A stretch of 64,000 bases of DNA, from assembly GCA_900291925.1 (NCBI GenBank), contig UWYS01000005.1, positions 124,001-188,000 of the forward strand. The letters are read 5' to 3'. This document shows positions 1 through 10,566 of the stretch, in pieces. The notes beneath the pieces were generated by a model, which saw nothing but the letters and a program-made list of their open reading frames with translations, was not told the DNA's origin and did not search any database. The stretch is from Thecaphora thlaspeos (Eukaryota; Basidiomycota; Ustilaginomycetes; Urocystidales; Glomosporiaceae). Position 1 is the stretch's first letter, and the number at the start of each line of letters is the position of its first letter. Made by a program: the position numbers and the translations under genes.

Positions 1-476
1 CGCCCAGCCAGCCCGGCCAGCGAAGCTACCTGCCCTCGCCGCGTCGGCTGGCTGAGCGGCGGGATCGTCGAGAGGTGGCTAGAGCCGGAGCGGCCAGGAC
101 CCCATCATCGTCTGCCGATGTCGTCGTCCCCATTCACCCATCCCCCTCGTCATCCCATCAAGAAAGGTAGGTCATCCCGAGCACCCCCAGAGGCGGCACC
201 ATACATTCACACCACTTCGACCAGACACTTACGCTGCCCCTCCCCGTTACCCTGCTCTTCGTTCCGATCCTGAACCTCTGCTGTGAAAATCAACTTCCAA
301 CCTCCCAACCACCGTCCCACTTTTCGCGCCGAACCGTCTCCTCGACCCGACCTGCGGACGTACCTATCAACCCTCGTCTATCCTCACCTCTCTCCTCCGT
401 GCATCTTCCGCTACTCCGCATTCTACTTCAACTCCCACCACCTCTCACCGACTCATCGCACGACACACCAGTCATC
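1..476. promoter_or_regulatory. Upstream region and leader of RPS16
   Basis: No gene is visible here. From about 280 the + strand becomes rich in C and T with many CCTCC/CTCC runs up to the RPS16 start, as is common in leaders of highly expressed fungal ribosomal-protein genes. A GTAGGT-like donor near 167 could belong to a leader intron, but I cannot fix an acceptor. The left part may be the end of a neighbour outside the window. Confidence 0.4.
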
Positions 477-1826
477 ATGTCGGCGCCTTCGGTTTCGTGC
501 TTTGGAAAGAAGAAGACGGCTACTGCCGTCGCCCACGCCAAGGAGGGCAAGGGCCTCATCCGCATCAACGGACAACCCATCGCTCTCACTCAGCCCGAGA
601 TCCTCCGATGGAAGGTCTACGAGCCCGTTCTCGTTGTCGGTGAGGACAAGTTCTCGTAAGTATCTACGTCGTCGCAGAGCGGGAAGGGCGAACGGAGGCA
701 CACGGTCAATCAGCAGCCAGGCAGCCAGCACAGAGTCATCGGCAGCCGCACACGAAGCGGGAACGACGGATTATAACGCAGCTAGGGCGGAGGACTTCGG
801 CAGCTGATGACGAGAGTGGGAGCGTTGGTTCAGTCAGAGGTGCAAATGGGGTCAGGACAGGGCCAGATCGCTAGCCGTCAGGCGGACATGGAAGGAGGCA
901 GATCTAGGCGTGGAAGGCTTGGGGAAGACGCCTTGAGACATCAGCTACTGGACAAGGGACGAGCGAACGGTGACTATCTCGGGCGAGGCGGAGAAGGATC
1001 TTTAGACGGGAAAGCCGATGCGGCCGTCGGAGGGTTACGCCAGGCGTCGGAAAAGCAGGTATGGCATGGATGGCGGTAAGGCGGACACTGGCGGGACCTC
1101 TGCTACAGCTCTGCTGCTTGGCTGCCGCATCTGTGCGATGGTTGCTGGCCTGCGACAGCCTGGCGCCGGTGCCTCACCCGAATCGCCGTACTAGACCTCT
1201 GACCGGATGCCCTCTCCCACCACTCCGCCATCGCCCCACAGCACCGTCGACATCCGCGTCCGCGTCTCGGGAGGTGGTCACACCTCGCAGGTCTACGCCA
1301 TCCGCCAGGCCATCGCCAAGGCCCTCGTCGCCTACTACGCCAAGTACTACGACGCCGCCTCGGCTCTCGAGCTCCGACAGCTCTTTGTCAGCTACGACAG
1401 GACTCTCCTGATCGCTGACACCCGCAGGATGGAGCCCAAGAAGTTCGGTGGTCAGGGTGCGCGTGCCAGGAGGCAGAAGGTAAGCATCGGCGCATCGGCC
1501 ATGCCGAACGGCAATACCATGTTATCTCCCCCGGTTGACGAGAGGACAAACGGAGGTCGTTCGTTTGGTGGTCAAGGATCATGCTGCATGGCAGGAGAAG
1601 CGGTCACGCAAGGAGCCGCAACGTCTGCGCGACCAGCGAAAGGGATGGCGACGGTCAGGATACAGGCTCAAGGAGGGCAGCTTGGCAGGCAGCACGATAG
1701 GCACCAAACGACCGACGACCTCCTTCTCGTCCTGCTGTCTCTCTCACCTTCAACCGTCCAACATGATCACTAACCACACCCTCTCTTTCCACCTCTTCTC
1801 GCCCCTTGCCACAGTCGTACCGTTAA
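477..1826 (+). CDS. RPS16: 40S ribosomal protein S16 (uS9)
   Basis: Component of the small cytosolic ribosomal subunit; its C-terminal tail reaches the decoding region and contacts P-site tRNA (family knowledge). Exons are 477-655, 1242-1479 and 1815-1826. The start ATG at 477 gives the eukaryotic S16 N-terminus ([13 protein letters not shown]), exon 2 carries the core [20 protein letters not shown] and the [11 protein letters not shown] stretch, and a 12-base last exon supplies the invariant tail Ser-Tyr-Arg and the stop. Spliced length is 142 residues, normal for the family. Both introns have GTAAG donors and CACAG acceptors; they are long for a fungus (586 and 335 bases). I looked for snoRNA boxes in them and found none convincing. 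Confidence 0.97.
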
Positions 1827-2612
1827 ACAAAACGGTCTTGTCTTTTCTCTCTTTCTTGGCATACAAGCTCTACACATTGGCATCTTGTTCTATGCTTGTA
1901 CCATTACCCTCCCTCTTTCCATCGCACTACATCCATGTATGCCCTGTTTTTTGGATGACCACAGCACACACACACACACACAGCGGCAAAAAGGGTTCCG
2001 TCCTTTGGGACGAACCACACGTACACAACACACACACACACGCGCAACTAAACGCTTGAACGCATATGAAAACCCCACCGTTTTGCTCGTCGTCGTCGTG
2101 AGGCTAGGAGTGGTTGAAGATTGTGTTGGTGCGTGAGGGTGATTGGTTGGTTTGTTGTTGGTGATCGTCTCGTTTGTTTTTCGCGACCTGTTCATTTGTC
2201 CTCTCTCGCGACTTTGCGAAGTGAACGCCTTCCACTGTTGTGCTACCGTGGTGTGTAGAGTCGACGTCGAGGTCATTTAGTGAGGAACGTGCCTAGAAAG
2301 TCAGGTCGAGTCGATCGGAAGTTCCGGCCTGGGATGTTGACGGCGTGTTAGCTTGTCGCTTTTGACCCAGGACAGGTTGTCTGTCCCTCCGTTCGTCACG
2401 ATTACATCTTCGACTACTGTCTTTGAACGTGATATTGCAGTAGAAGCTCTCCTCGCCATCGATTCTAGTCAAAAAAGGTGTGATCAGTCTTCCACACTGC
2501 AGAGCCGAACGCAGGCAGGATATCACTTCCACACTTCAACGCATCAAAGGTCGCACCACAATCTCTCTACATTTCGAAGATTGAGAAGTCGGACAAAGCG
2601 AACAGTTGAAGT
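1827..2612. other. Convergent 3' region between RPS16 and DUT1
   Basis: This holds the 3' flanks of two converging genes and no ORF that looks coding. Two CA-repeat microsatellites lie at about 1965-1982 and 2028-2042, inside the RPS16 3' flank. Confidence 0.5.
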
Positions 2613-3448
2613 CTACGTCGACTTGGCCGTCTCGCCTTCGGTCGGCAGGTCCGCCACCGCTGCCGCACCTTCTTGAGCGACAACTGCAGCCAGGCCGAAC
2701 CCTCCCGTGGAGCCGAAGCCGCCTGCGCCTCGGACGGTATCGTCGAGGCTGGCGACCTCTTCGACGGGTGGTGTCGAAATCTGCTCGATGACGAGCTGGG
2801 CGATCCTGTCGCCTTCGTTGACTGGCTCGACGGGAACGGGACGACGACGGGGGCAGAGCTTGTGGTCAGCGTCGCTTCGCAGAGCAGACCGAGGACGAGA
2901 GAGGCAGATGGAGACTCACCGGTGAAGTCGGCGTCACCGAGGTTGAAAAGGAGGACGCCGAGCAGGCCGCGGTAGTCGGAATCAATGACTCCGGCTCCGA
3001 CGTCGATGCCGTGCTTGGAAGCTGTGGGAAGGAGGGGAAGAGTCAGTCAAGAGCGAGGCGAGCGCAATGTTGTCACCCTGGGTCGCTCGGTCGCCTGCAT
3101 CCACTCACCGAGGCCGCTCCTCGGAGCGACGCGCCCGTAGTGACCCTCTGGGATGGCGAGCGAGATGCCGGTCTGTACAACCTTGCGCTTTCCCTTCTCG
3201 ATGGTGACCTTTTCGCTCGAGTAGAGATCGTAACCCGCTGCGGATGCGCTTCCGCGTGTGGGCAGCTTGGCCAAAGGGTGTGCTGGGTGGCGGCAGACGA
3301 GGAGGCGGAGCGCCGAGGCGGCCGAAGCTGAGGTGGACTGCGGAGGGAGGGACATGTCGGTCGCTGCTGCGAGTACTGCTTGGTGGTCGGTCTTGAGCTG
3401 TTTGGTAGGACGTTGTAGGGTGGAAGAGGCGAGGGGGTCGATGGTCAT
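2613..3448 (-). CDS. DUT1: Deoxyuridine 5'-triphosphate nucleotidohydrolase (dUTPase)
   Basis: Hydrolyses dUTP to dUMP and pyrophosphate, keeping uracil out of DNA and supplying dTMP synthesis. Exons read on the minus strand are 3448-3109, 3021-2920 and 2821-2613, giving 216 residues. The trimeric-dUTPase motifs appear in order: APRSGLA at 108-114, [11 protein letters not shown] at 122-132 (catalytic Asp in this motif), [10 protein letters not shown] at 148-157, and the P-loop-like [11 protein letters not shown] at 178-188. The second acceptor was chosen so that exon 3 restores the motif between DFT and GDRIAQ; a closer AG breaks the frame. About 70 residues precede the conserved core, and the tail after the last motif is longer than usual and Ala/Glu-rich. 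The frame stays open upstream of 3448 but contains no ATG. Confidence 0.95.
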
Positions 3449-3979
3449 GGTGCGGCTGGAGGGGTTGAGGTGGGCGAACGTGAACGAAGGAGCGGCGTCG
3501 AGTTCCTTTTCTAGGCTGTCCTGCCTGCCCTGCGCGCCCGCCGACGAGAGAGAGAGAGGAGAGAGACACACACGCGCGCGCGCCCTCGTCTCGACACGCG
3601 TTGCTCTTCGCGTAAACGGCGCTTCCAGCCGCTTGTGTTTCGGTTCCGGCTTCTGCGCGAGGTAGGCGAGGTGGAGCGGAGCAGAGCGAGCAAGCGCCAG
3701 GCATCGTAAGTCGCTCACCTCGACACGCCACACGCTCTTGCTCCACTCTCGACCACCACCTCCACCAGCACCCCTCCCCCAGCCCAACTTCCAGGCCGGC
3801 GTCCCACTCGCATCATACTTCCACAGCCACACTACAACATCTTCCGCCTGCTAACGAATCCACACACGACTTCCTCTCACGATAGATCTCGACCCTGCTC
3901 TGCTCGGCGCAACGGGCGACACAGCCCCAAGCTGCCCGCCTCGCCTCGCCCGCACTGCACCGCATTGCCTGCTATCGCC
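3449..3979. promoter_or_regulatory. Divergent promoter DUT1 / MGM1
   Basis: About 530 bases separate the two divergent starts. A mixed AG/AC/GC simple-repeat tract lies at about 3545-3582 on the DUT1 side. A spliceable 66-base segment (donor at 3718, acceptor AG at 3653 on the minus strand) could be an intron in the DUT1 leader. Confidence 0.4.
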
Positions 3980-6900
3980 ATGTCGACCTCGTCTCTAGCA
4001 CGGCTCCTGGTCGCCAGAACGGCTGGCCAGACAAAGGCCATCAACAATGCCTCCGGCGTCTCACGCCGGCCTCTCTCGCAGATGGCTCTCGGCCGACCCG
4101 TTTCCGCCTTCAGAGCACTTCCACGACCATTCGTCCCCTCTTCTTCCATCCACCGCATCGGAGCGGGGTCGTCGTCTGGCTCGCCCAGCCTCTACGGCAA
4201 CCGCTTTGTCCACGTTCGCGCGCTCAGCTTCAACTCGGTCCCCAAGGCCGTCTTCCGCGCCGCCCGCCTCCCCGCCTACGGCGTCGCAGCCGGCGGCGGC
4301 GCTCTCGCCTACGCCAATTACAAGGTCGAGGAGTTCCGCAACTTTATGGGCGGAGCGTACCATCGCATGTCGGACAAGGCCCTCGATGCCTTTGACTCGC
4401 TCTCCGCCTTCGGTTCCGACGCCATGGACCACACTCGTTCCGGCCTTGACGCCCTCTCTGAGACGATTGACGGCATCAAGCCGCCCAAGATTCAGGCGCC
4501 CGGCTTCGTAAGGGACTTCTTCCAGTCGCTGCGCGGCGACGGCCAGTCGAGCCGAGGTGGAACTGAGGACGCAGGCGCTGAAGGCAGCGGCGGAAGCGGC
4601 GGACCAAACCCCGGTGAGACTGCCACGGCCGCTGCTGCCGCCGGACTGGCCTCGACCATCTTTGGTGACGAAGGCGACGACGAGTCAAAGGACGCTCCTG
4701 GCGCAGGCGGAAAGCAGCAGCCGACGTCGACGGAGGAGCTGTTGCTGCTCACCCGCAAGCTGATCGAGGTCCGCAACATCCTCAAGGAGATCGATCACGA
4801 GAGCGAGCAGCTCACCCTGCCCAGCATCGTCGTCATTGGCTCGCAGAGCAGCGGCAAGAGCAGCGTCCTCGAGGCCATCGTCGGCCACGAGTTCCTGCCC
4901 AAGGGCAATAACATGGTCACCCGGCGGCCCATTGAGCTGACGCTTATTCACACGCCCACCACCGCCGGCCGCGCCACCAAGGACACGGTAGTCGAGTACG
5001 GCGAATTCCCTGGCCTTGGGCTCGGCAAGATCACCGACTTTTCGCACATCCAAAAGACGCTGTACGACCTCAACATGGCTGTCCCTGCCTCGGAATGCGT
5101 TAGCGACGAGCCCATCGAGCTGCGCATTCACAGTCCGCACGTCCCCGATCTGACGCTCATCGACCTGCCGGGCTACGTCCAGATCTCCAATATGGACCAG
5201 CCAGAGGAACTGCACGACAAGATCGCCAACCTCTGTCACGAGTACATCCAGGAGCCAAACATCATCCTCGCCGTCTGCGCCGCTGACGTCGACTTGGCTA
5301 ACTCGCCCGCGCTGAGGGCGAGCCGGCAGGTGGACCCGCTCGGCCTCCGGACCATCGGCGTCGTTACAAAGATGGACCTCGTGCCCGCGGAGGTCGGCGT
5401 TGGGATCCTCAGCAACAACAAGTACCCGCTCGCGCTGGGCTACATCGGCGTGGTGTGCAAGAACAACCTCAGCTTCCTACAGAGCAGCAAGGGTCACGAT
5501 CGCGCGGGCGACGGACGCATGTCGAGCGCCGTGCTCAAGCAAGAGGCTGACTACTTCAGCGCCAACCGCGAGCACTTCCGCGCGCCGTCGCGCGGACGCA
5601 ACGCGGGCGTCGAACCGATGATCGGCACCGACACGCTGCGGCGCCGCCTCATGAGCGTGCTCGAGGAGAGTATGGGCCAGTCGCTCCACAGGATCGCCAA
5701 CGCGGTCCAGGTCGAGCTCGAGGAGGCGTCGTACCAGTTCAAGGTGCAGTACAACGACCGTTTGATCACGGCCGAGAGCTACGTGGCCGAGACGATGGAC
5801 GCGCTCAAGCTGCGCTTCAAGGAGTTTGCGGCCAACTTTGGCAAGCCCGAGGTGCGCGCGCTGCTCAAGCAGGCGCTCGACGAAAAGGTCATGGACATCT
5901 TGGCGCAGATGTACTGGTCCGACGGCCGGACACCCGAGCTAACGCAGCTGGCCGACAACCGGAAGCTGAGCCCCGAGGATTTGGACCGGTACTGGCAGTA
6001 TAAGCTCGACGCGAGCTCGAGCGCGCTGACGAAGAGCGGCATCGGGCGGACGAGTACGCAGCTGGTGGTCGATGCGATCCGGACGCAGATCGAGCATCTG
6101 GCCAAGTCGGAGCCGTTCAATCACCACCCGGAGTCGGCGGAGCGGATCGTCGCCTTCTCAACGGCCATCCTGCGCGATCGTTTCGGCCTGACGGCGGATC
6201 AAGTTGAGAACTGCGTCAAGCCGTTCAAGTACGAGGTCGAGGTGGAGCCGAGCGAGTGGGACAGTGGGCGGGCACGCTCCATCGGCCTGGTGGAACGCGA
6301 GCTGTTGATGTGCGACACGGCACTCAACGGGATCAAGAGGATGCTGGGGACGCGTCGGCTCAAGGGCGCGATGGAGTATGTTCAGCTGATCGAAGAACGT
6401 GAGCGGAAACGATCCCTGGCCCGGCTGCGCGCACGAGAGGTCGAGGCAGCTGCAGCCGCGGCGGACGGCGAGCTCTCGTCGGCATTGTTGACAGACGACG
6501 ACGATACAAACGATCCGACGAGGCCGGACTACAACTCGGCGCTGCTGTTCAAGGCGCGCGAAGCCATCTTCCTCAACGAGCGCTCCAAGATGCTCAAGAT
6601 GCGCCTGGGCGCGCTCAAAGGTCGAAGGTGCAAGATGGGACCGGAGAGCAAGGCATTCTGCCCCGAAGCCTTCCTCAACATAGTGGCCGACAAGCTCACA
6701 TACACGGCCGTCATGTTTATCAACATTGAACTGTTGAGCGAGTTTTTCTACCAGGTGCGTTCCCCCATTCCCCCCTCTTCCTCCCCGTCTCGCGTTTCGT
6801 TTTCTGCAACAGCCTTTTTGACCGACGGACTGAAAGGGAGATCACATTCGCGATGCGTCGCACAGTTCCCACGCGAGATCAACTCGAAGCTCATCTACGA

Positions 6901-7214
6901 CCTAGACAAGTCGGAACTAGCCAGGTTCGCCCGAGAGAACCCGGTCGTCAAGAAACACCTCGACCTGCAAGATCGAAAAGAGAAGCTAGAAATGGTAAGT
7001 ACCCTCCCACTTCGCTTTCCCCCCCCCTCTCTGTTTCCCCTTGCTCTATCTCTGTGTGCTCTGGCTAAATGTGCTTCCTTCCCGACGACGAACTACATTC
7101 ATGCACGAAAACCAGGTCATGGAAAAACTCGATGGACTCGTCAAGATCTACTCTGAGAAACAATCTCCGCACCGTTCAGCGGGTGGATCTGGATCGAGGT
7201 GGTCTTTCTTCTAG
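3980..7214 (+). CDS. MGM1: Mitochondrial dynamin-like GTPase Mgm1/OPA1
   Basis: Inner-membrane GTPase needed for inner-membrane fusion and crista shape. Exons are 3980-6754, 6866-6994 and 7116-7214; the product is 1000 residues (yeast Mgm1 is about 900). The first 80 residues are Arg/Ser-rich without acids, fitting a matrix presequence, and a hydrophobic stretch near residues 98-116 fits the inner-membrane anchor. A short Ala-rich hydrophobic patch (about 214-229, [16 protein letters not shown]) sits where rhomboid cleavage makes the short form. The dynamin G domain follows: P-loop GSQSSGKSS from G287, DLPG from D395, TKMD from T463. The C-terminal exons encode the end of the assembly region. 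ATG 3980 is the first ATG in the frame. Confidence 0.96.
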
Positions 7215-7742
7215 GGCTACTTTCTCCTCCCTCCTTCCTGCCTGCCTGCCTTTGCCTCCCTTCTCTTATTGTTGTGAGGATCTACCTTGTGCCTGAATCG
7301 CAATAATGTACACTATACCCCTCCCCTCCCTTGTTTATCTGTTCAAATTCCTCCGCTCTCTATCAACCTGCTCTGACTCTTTCTGATTGAAAGACCAACA
7401 ATGAGACTTCCTCAAGGTGTAGGGTATTTCCGAACGCGCTTGCAATTTCTACAACTGCAGATCCATAAAGAATGTGTGACTCTTTCCTAAAAGAGCCCCG
7501 TGTCGAGCTTTTGTCCAGGTTATAGAGAAAAGACAGTGTTTGTATATTATAAAGAAAAGGCAAGAGAGGGGGAAAAAGGGTGAGGGAAAGGGGTGTGTGT
7601 GTGTGTGTATATGTTGAAGAGATGGTACAATCTACTTCAGGTTGTTGTATCGTCTCGAAAGGGAGAACGAGAAGTCGAAATGGTCAAGAAAATGGGGCGG
7701 GAGAGAGAGAGAGAGAGAGAGGGGGGGGGCGAGCAGGATGGG
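7215..7742. other. Convergent 3' region MGM1 / zinc transporter with simple repeats
   Basis: No coding signal. It contains a GT repeat (about 7593-7608), a GA repeat (7701-7720) and a run of nine G (7721-7729). The zinc-transporter stop lies directly beyond. Confidence 0.5.
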
Positions 7743-9419
7743 CTAGCTGTGCCTTCGACTCTGGGGTGTCGTCCTGCCACTCGCCGATCCAGATGCTGGC
7801 GGGGGACAGCATCCGGCGCCGACGCAGCTGTCGTCTGTACCGCACGCAATCAGGCAGGCTGTGTCCATCTTGCCCACCTCGACCTCTACAATGCCGCCCT
7901 CAGTCGTCATCAATCGACCGTGCTCGTCGGTCTCCTCGTCGTCCGCGACGCTGACTCCCGAGATCCTCGCAGCCTCGCGCAGCCCACCGGGGACGAACTC
8001 GGGTTGGATGGTGGACGAGTGGATCCCCCAGTGGTGCAGCTGAGCGCGGATCTCGGCGGCGATCTCCATGTACTTTTCGTTCTGGTTCGACGAGCAGTCG
8101 ACGAGGACGTGGACCGAGGCGACAATCTTGCTCTCGCTCAGCTGCCAGACGTGGAGCTCGTGCAGGTTGAGCACGCCGCCAACGTCCTTGATCGAGCGTC
8201 GGACACTCTCGAGCGAGACAGACGTCGGAACACCCTGCAGCAGGATGTACGAGGCCGACTTAACCAGTGGCAGCGCAGAGGTAAAGATGATGATGGTGAT
8301 GAGGAACGAGATGAGCGGGTCGGCGTAAAAGCGCCAGGGGGCGTCCGAGAGCATGATGAAGGCGCCCGCCGTGATGACGCCGACATTTCCCAGCGCATCG
8401 CCGAGGACGTGGAGGAAGACGCCCTGCATGTTCATGCTGCCCTCGCCGTGGGCGTGGGCGTGGCTGTGGTCATGAACAGCGTCGGAGTGAGCGTGGCCCT
8501 CGTGGTCGTCGTGGCTGTGCTTGTTCTTCTTGCCGCTGAAGAGACCGGCCTTCTTCTGCTTCGACGGAGCGCCCGACTCGACGTCGTGGTCGTAGTCGTG
8601 GTCGTCGTGGCCGTCGGCGGCGCCGTAGCCGGTGTGGCTACCTCCGAGCAGCTTGGTGCACTCACCGCTGCTGCCACCAGCGCGCGAGGGAGAGTCGTAG
8701 CCGAGCTCGTGGGCGGTCTGGACGACAAAGGCGCGGGTCTGGGCGGGGTGGCCGTAGAGGCTGCTGACGCTGCCTTTCCTGCCGTATCGGGTGGCCGACT
8801 TGCCGGCGCCGGCCTCGCCGTCCTCGAGGTCGTCGACGGCGTCTGCAGCGGCAGCGGCCGAGCGAGCCTTGTTGGCACCGACGTTGACAGGGCTGGCGCC
8901 GTCGCCCTCTGCGATCTGGTCGGCATCTCCGTTCGCCGGGCCATGCGAATGGGCGTGAGAGTGTGCGGCGTGGCTGTGACCGCCGTGGCCGTGCGAGTGG
9001 CCTCCGTGTGCGTGTCCGTGGTCGTGGAAGAGCAGGAGGCCGACCAGGTTGGAAGCGAGACCGAGCGAGCCGACGATGATGACGAGCTTGGGGTTGGAGA
9101 CCTCGGAGACGTTAACGAAGCGTTCAATCGCCTCCATGAAGATGCTAAAGCAGAGTGCGAGGAGGAAGACGCCGTTGATGAGAGCGCCGAGGATCTCTGC
9201 GCGCTGCCAGCCGTATGAGAAGCGGTGGTCGGAGTCCTTTGAGGAGAGCTTTACGGCCCAGAGAGCGACGATGAGGGACATAACATCGTTGAGCATGTGG
9301 AAGCTGTCGGCGACGAGGGCGAGGGAGCCGACTGCATAGCCGGTGATGATCTCGACAAAGAAAAAGGCGATGTCGATGACGAGCAGCGTGATGATGCGCA
9401 GCTCCTTGTTGGACGGCAT
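7743..9419 (-). CDS. ZRC1: Zinc transporter of the cation diffusion facilitator family (ZRC1/COT1 type)
   Basis: Predicted Zn2+/H+ antiporter that moves zinc, and possibly cobalt, from the cytosol into the vacuole or an endomembrane compartment. It is an intron-less frame of 558 residues. Six membrane spans are readable, with the paired metal-site motifs H41-x3-D45 in span 2 (FHMLND) and H337-x3-D341 in span 5 (HVLGD). A long His-rich cytosolic loop after span 4 has repeated HGHxHG units, and a second His-Asp-rich block comes before span 5; these are thought to sense or deliver zinc. The C-terminal domain carries the CDF cytoplasmic fold region and then a Cys-rich tail (GAGCCPP). Start 9419 was chosen because the conserved N-terminus begins here; 79 upstream in-frame residues look like leader. 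The vacuolar assignment is inference. Confidence 0.94.
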   Translation of the reverse strand: MPSNKELRIITLLVIDIAFFFVEIITGYAVGSLALVADSFHMLNDVMSLIVALWAVKLSSKDSDHRFSYGWQRAEILGALINGVFLLALCFSIFMEAIERFVNVSEVSNPKLVIIVGSLGLASNLVGLLLFHDHGHAHGGHSHGHGGHSHAAHSHAHSHGPANGDADQIAEGDGASPVNVGANKARSAAAAADAVDDLEDGEAGAGKSATRYGRKGSVSSLYGHPAQTRAFVVQTAHELGYDSPSRAGGSSGECTKLLGGSHTGYGAADGHDDHDYDHDVESGAPSKQKKAGLFSGKKNKHSHDDHEGHAHSDAVHDHSHAHAHGEGSMNMQGVFLHVLGDALGNVGVITAGAFIMLSDAPWRFYADPLISFLITIIIFTSALPLVKSASYILLQGVPTSVSLESVRRSIKDVGGVLNLHELHVWQLSESKIVASVHVLVDCSSNQNEKYMEIAAEIRAQLHHWGIHSSTIQPEFVPGGLREAARISGVSVADDEETDEHGRLMTTEGGIVEVEVGKMDTACLIACGTDDSCVGAGCCPPPASGSASGRTTPQSRRHS

Positions 9420-10566
9420 GCCGGGCAGAGACGTGGCCGCGCCGAGCGACGGACAAGAGGGGGCAAATGAGCTATGTAGACGCTGAGCAGGCGGGATCAA
9501 CGCCTGCTGTGTTTGCGCAGAGCTTGATGAGGTGCGGGTCGCAATGAGGTGGGGCCAGCAGCAGCGGTGGTGTGTCGAGGCCGGGGCGGAATAAGTATGC
9601 GGGGTGTGGAAGCGGGATGGGCTGATGGTGGTGGCGGTGGCGGTGGCGGTGTTCAAGGAACAGTGGCGGATGGTGGTGGTGAAGAGGCAATGGCGGCGGA
9701 CGGAGATGAGAGGAAAAGGGAGGAACGGTACGGTGGGTTGCGCCGTCGCGCCCGGTGCGAGCGCAGCCTGCGATTTTCTTGATTGGCGCCGATGTGCATC
9801 GCCGTATTTCTCGGTTGCAGCCGGCCGACAATTATTAGTAAGAATATTGTGAGTTTTAGTATTAGTTTTTTGGGGTTTGGTCCCGATGCTTCAAAACACG
9901 CCGCGAATTCAACCAGGCCGGCAGGCCCGCCACACCTCGCCACTCGGTCGCCTGCGCCACTCTCGTGACTGCGCCACCACCGCCCGCCCACAGCGATCCG
10001 CGCCCTCTCTCGCCGTCGCATCCTCCCGTGGCCTTGGCGCCCCCATGCTACTGACTGTACCGCAGAAGAAGCGCGAGCTCTACGCCGTTTGCTAGGATCC
10101 TGCCGGGCATTCGGAGACGGGCACGACAGGGCCTAGCCCCTCCAGGCCCCTATTTCGCCTTGGACGTTTCGCTGGGGTGCTTGCGTACTGTATGTAGTTA
10201 CATGCATAACTCACATATGTACCGCTTCCGGCCGACGAACTCGCACACCCCACGTCACGTACTACGCATAGGAATGAGCGGGGCCCGTGCATGCCCTCCC
10301 CTGCCTCCACCCTCGGAAGGCGGAACTGCCAGGCCATGGTCCAGCCACAGCCAGGTGCCACCCGCCTCCACTTTTCCTCGCGACCTCCCCCTGAGTGTCT
10401 CCTGCTCCACCTGTCTGAACGGCAATCCTCCATCCTCATCCTCGCCGCTGCCCCTCACACAGACCGGCAATGCCGTGACACACGCCTCCCTTACTTGCTT
10501 CCGCCCAATCCCTCCATCTCGCTCATTGGCGCCCTCACGTCCTAGACGCCTGCCGCCAACGAAACC
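9420..10566. promoter_or_regulatory. Divergent region between the zinc transporter and the 10567 gene
   Basis: About 1.1 kb without a supportable gene. An AT-rich island at 9828-9880 stands out from its GC-rich surroundings, and a GTACTGTATGTA palindrome-like motif lies at 10185-10196, followed by several ATG/CAT-rich short steps to 10220. Confidence 0.4.

Noticed and set aside
656..1241. snoRNA in the long RPS16 introns
   Set aside because: A TGATGA at about 803 resembles a C box, but no matching D box or terminal stem lies at a suitable distance, and intron 2 shows no boxes either.
3449..3832. In-frame N-terminal extension of dUTPase, Arg-rich, possible mitochondrial form
   Set aside because: The frame is open to 3832 but contains no ATG (it begins at GTG), so there is no supportable start; the segment is more likely leader with an intron.
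7593..9218. 541-codon open frame on the + strand
   Set aside because: It is the antisense shadow of the zinc transporter; its Val/Ala-rich sequence reflects the reversed His/Asp-rich codons.
9420..9656. Extension of the zinc transporter by 79 residues
   Set aside because: The first span of CDF transporters begins a few residues after the 9419 start; upstream sequence is Thr/Ala/Ser/His low complexity.
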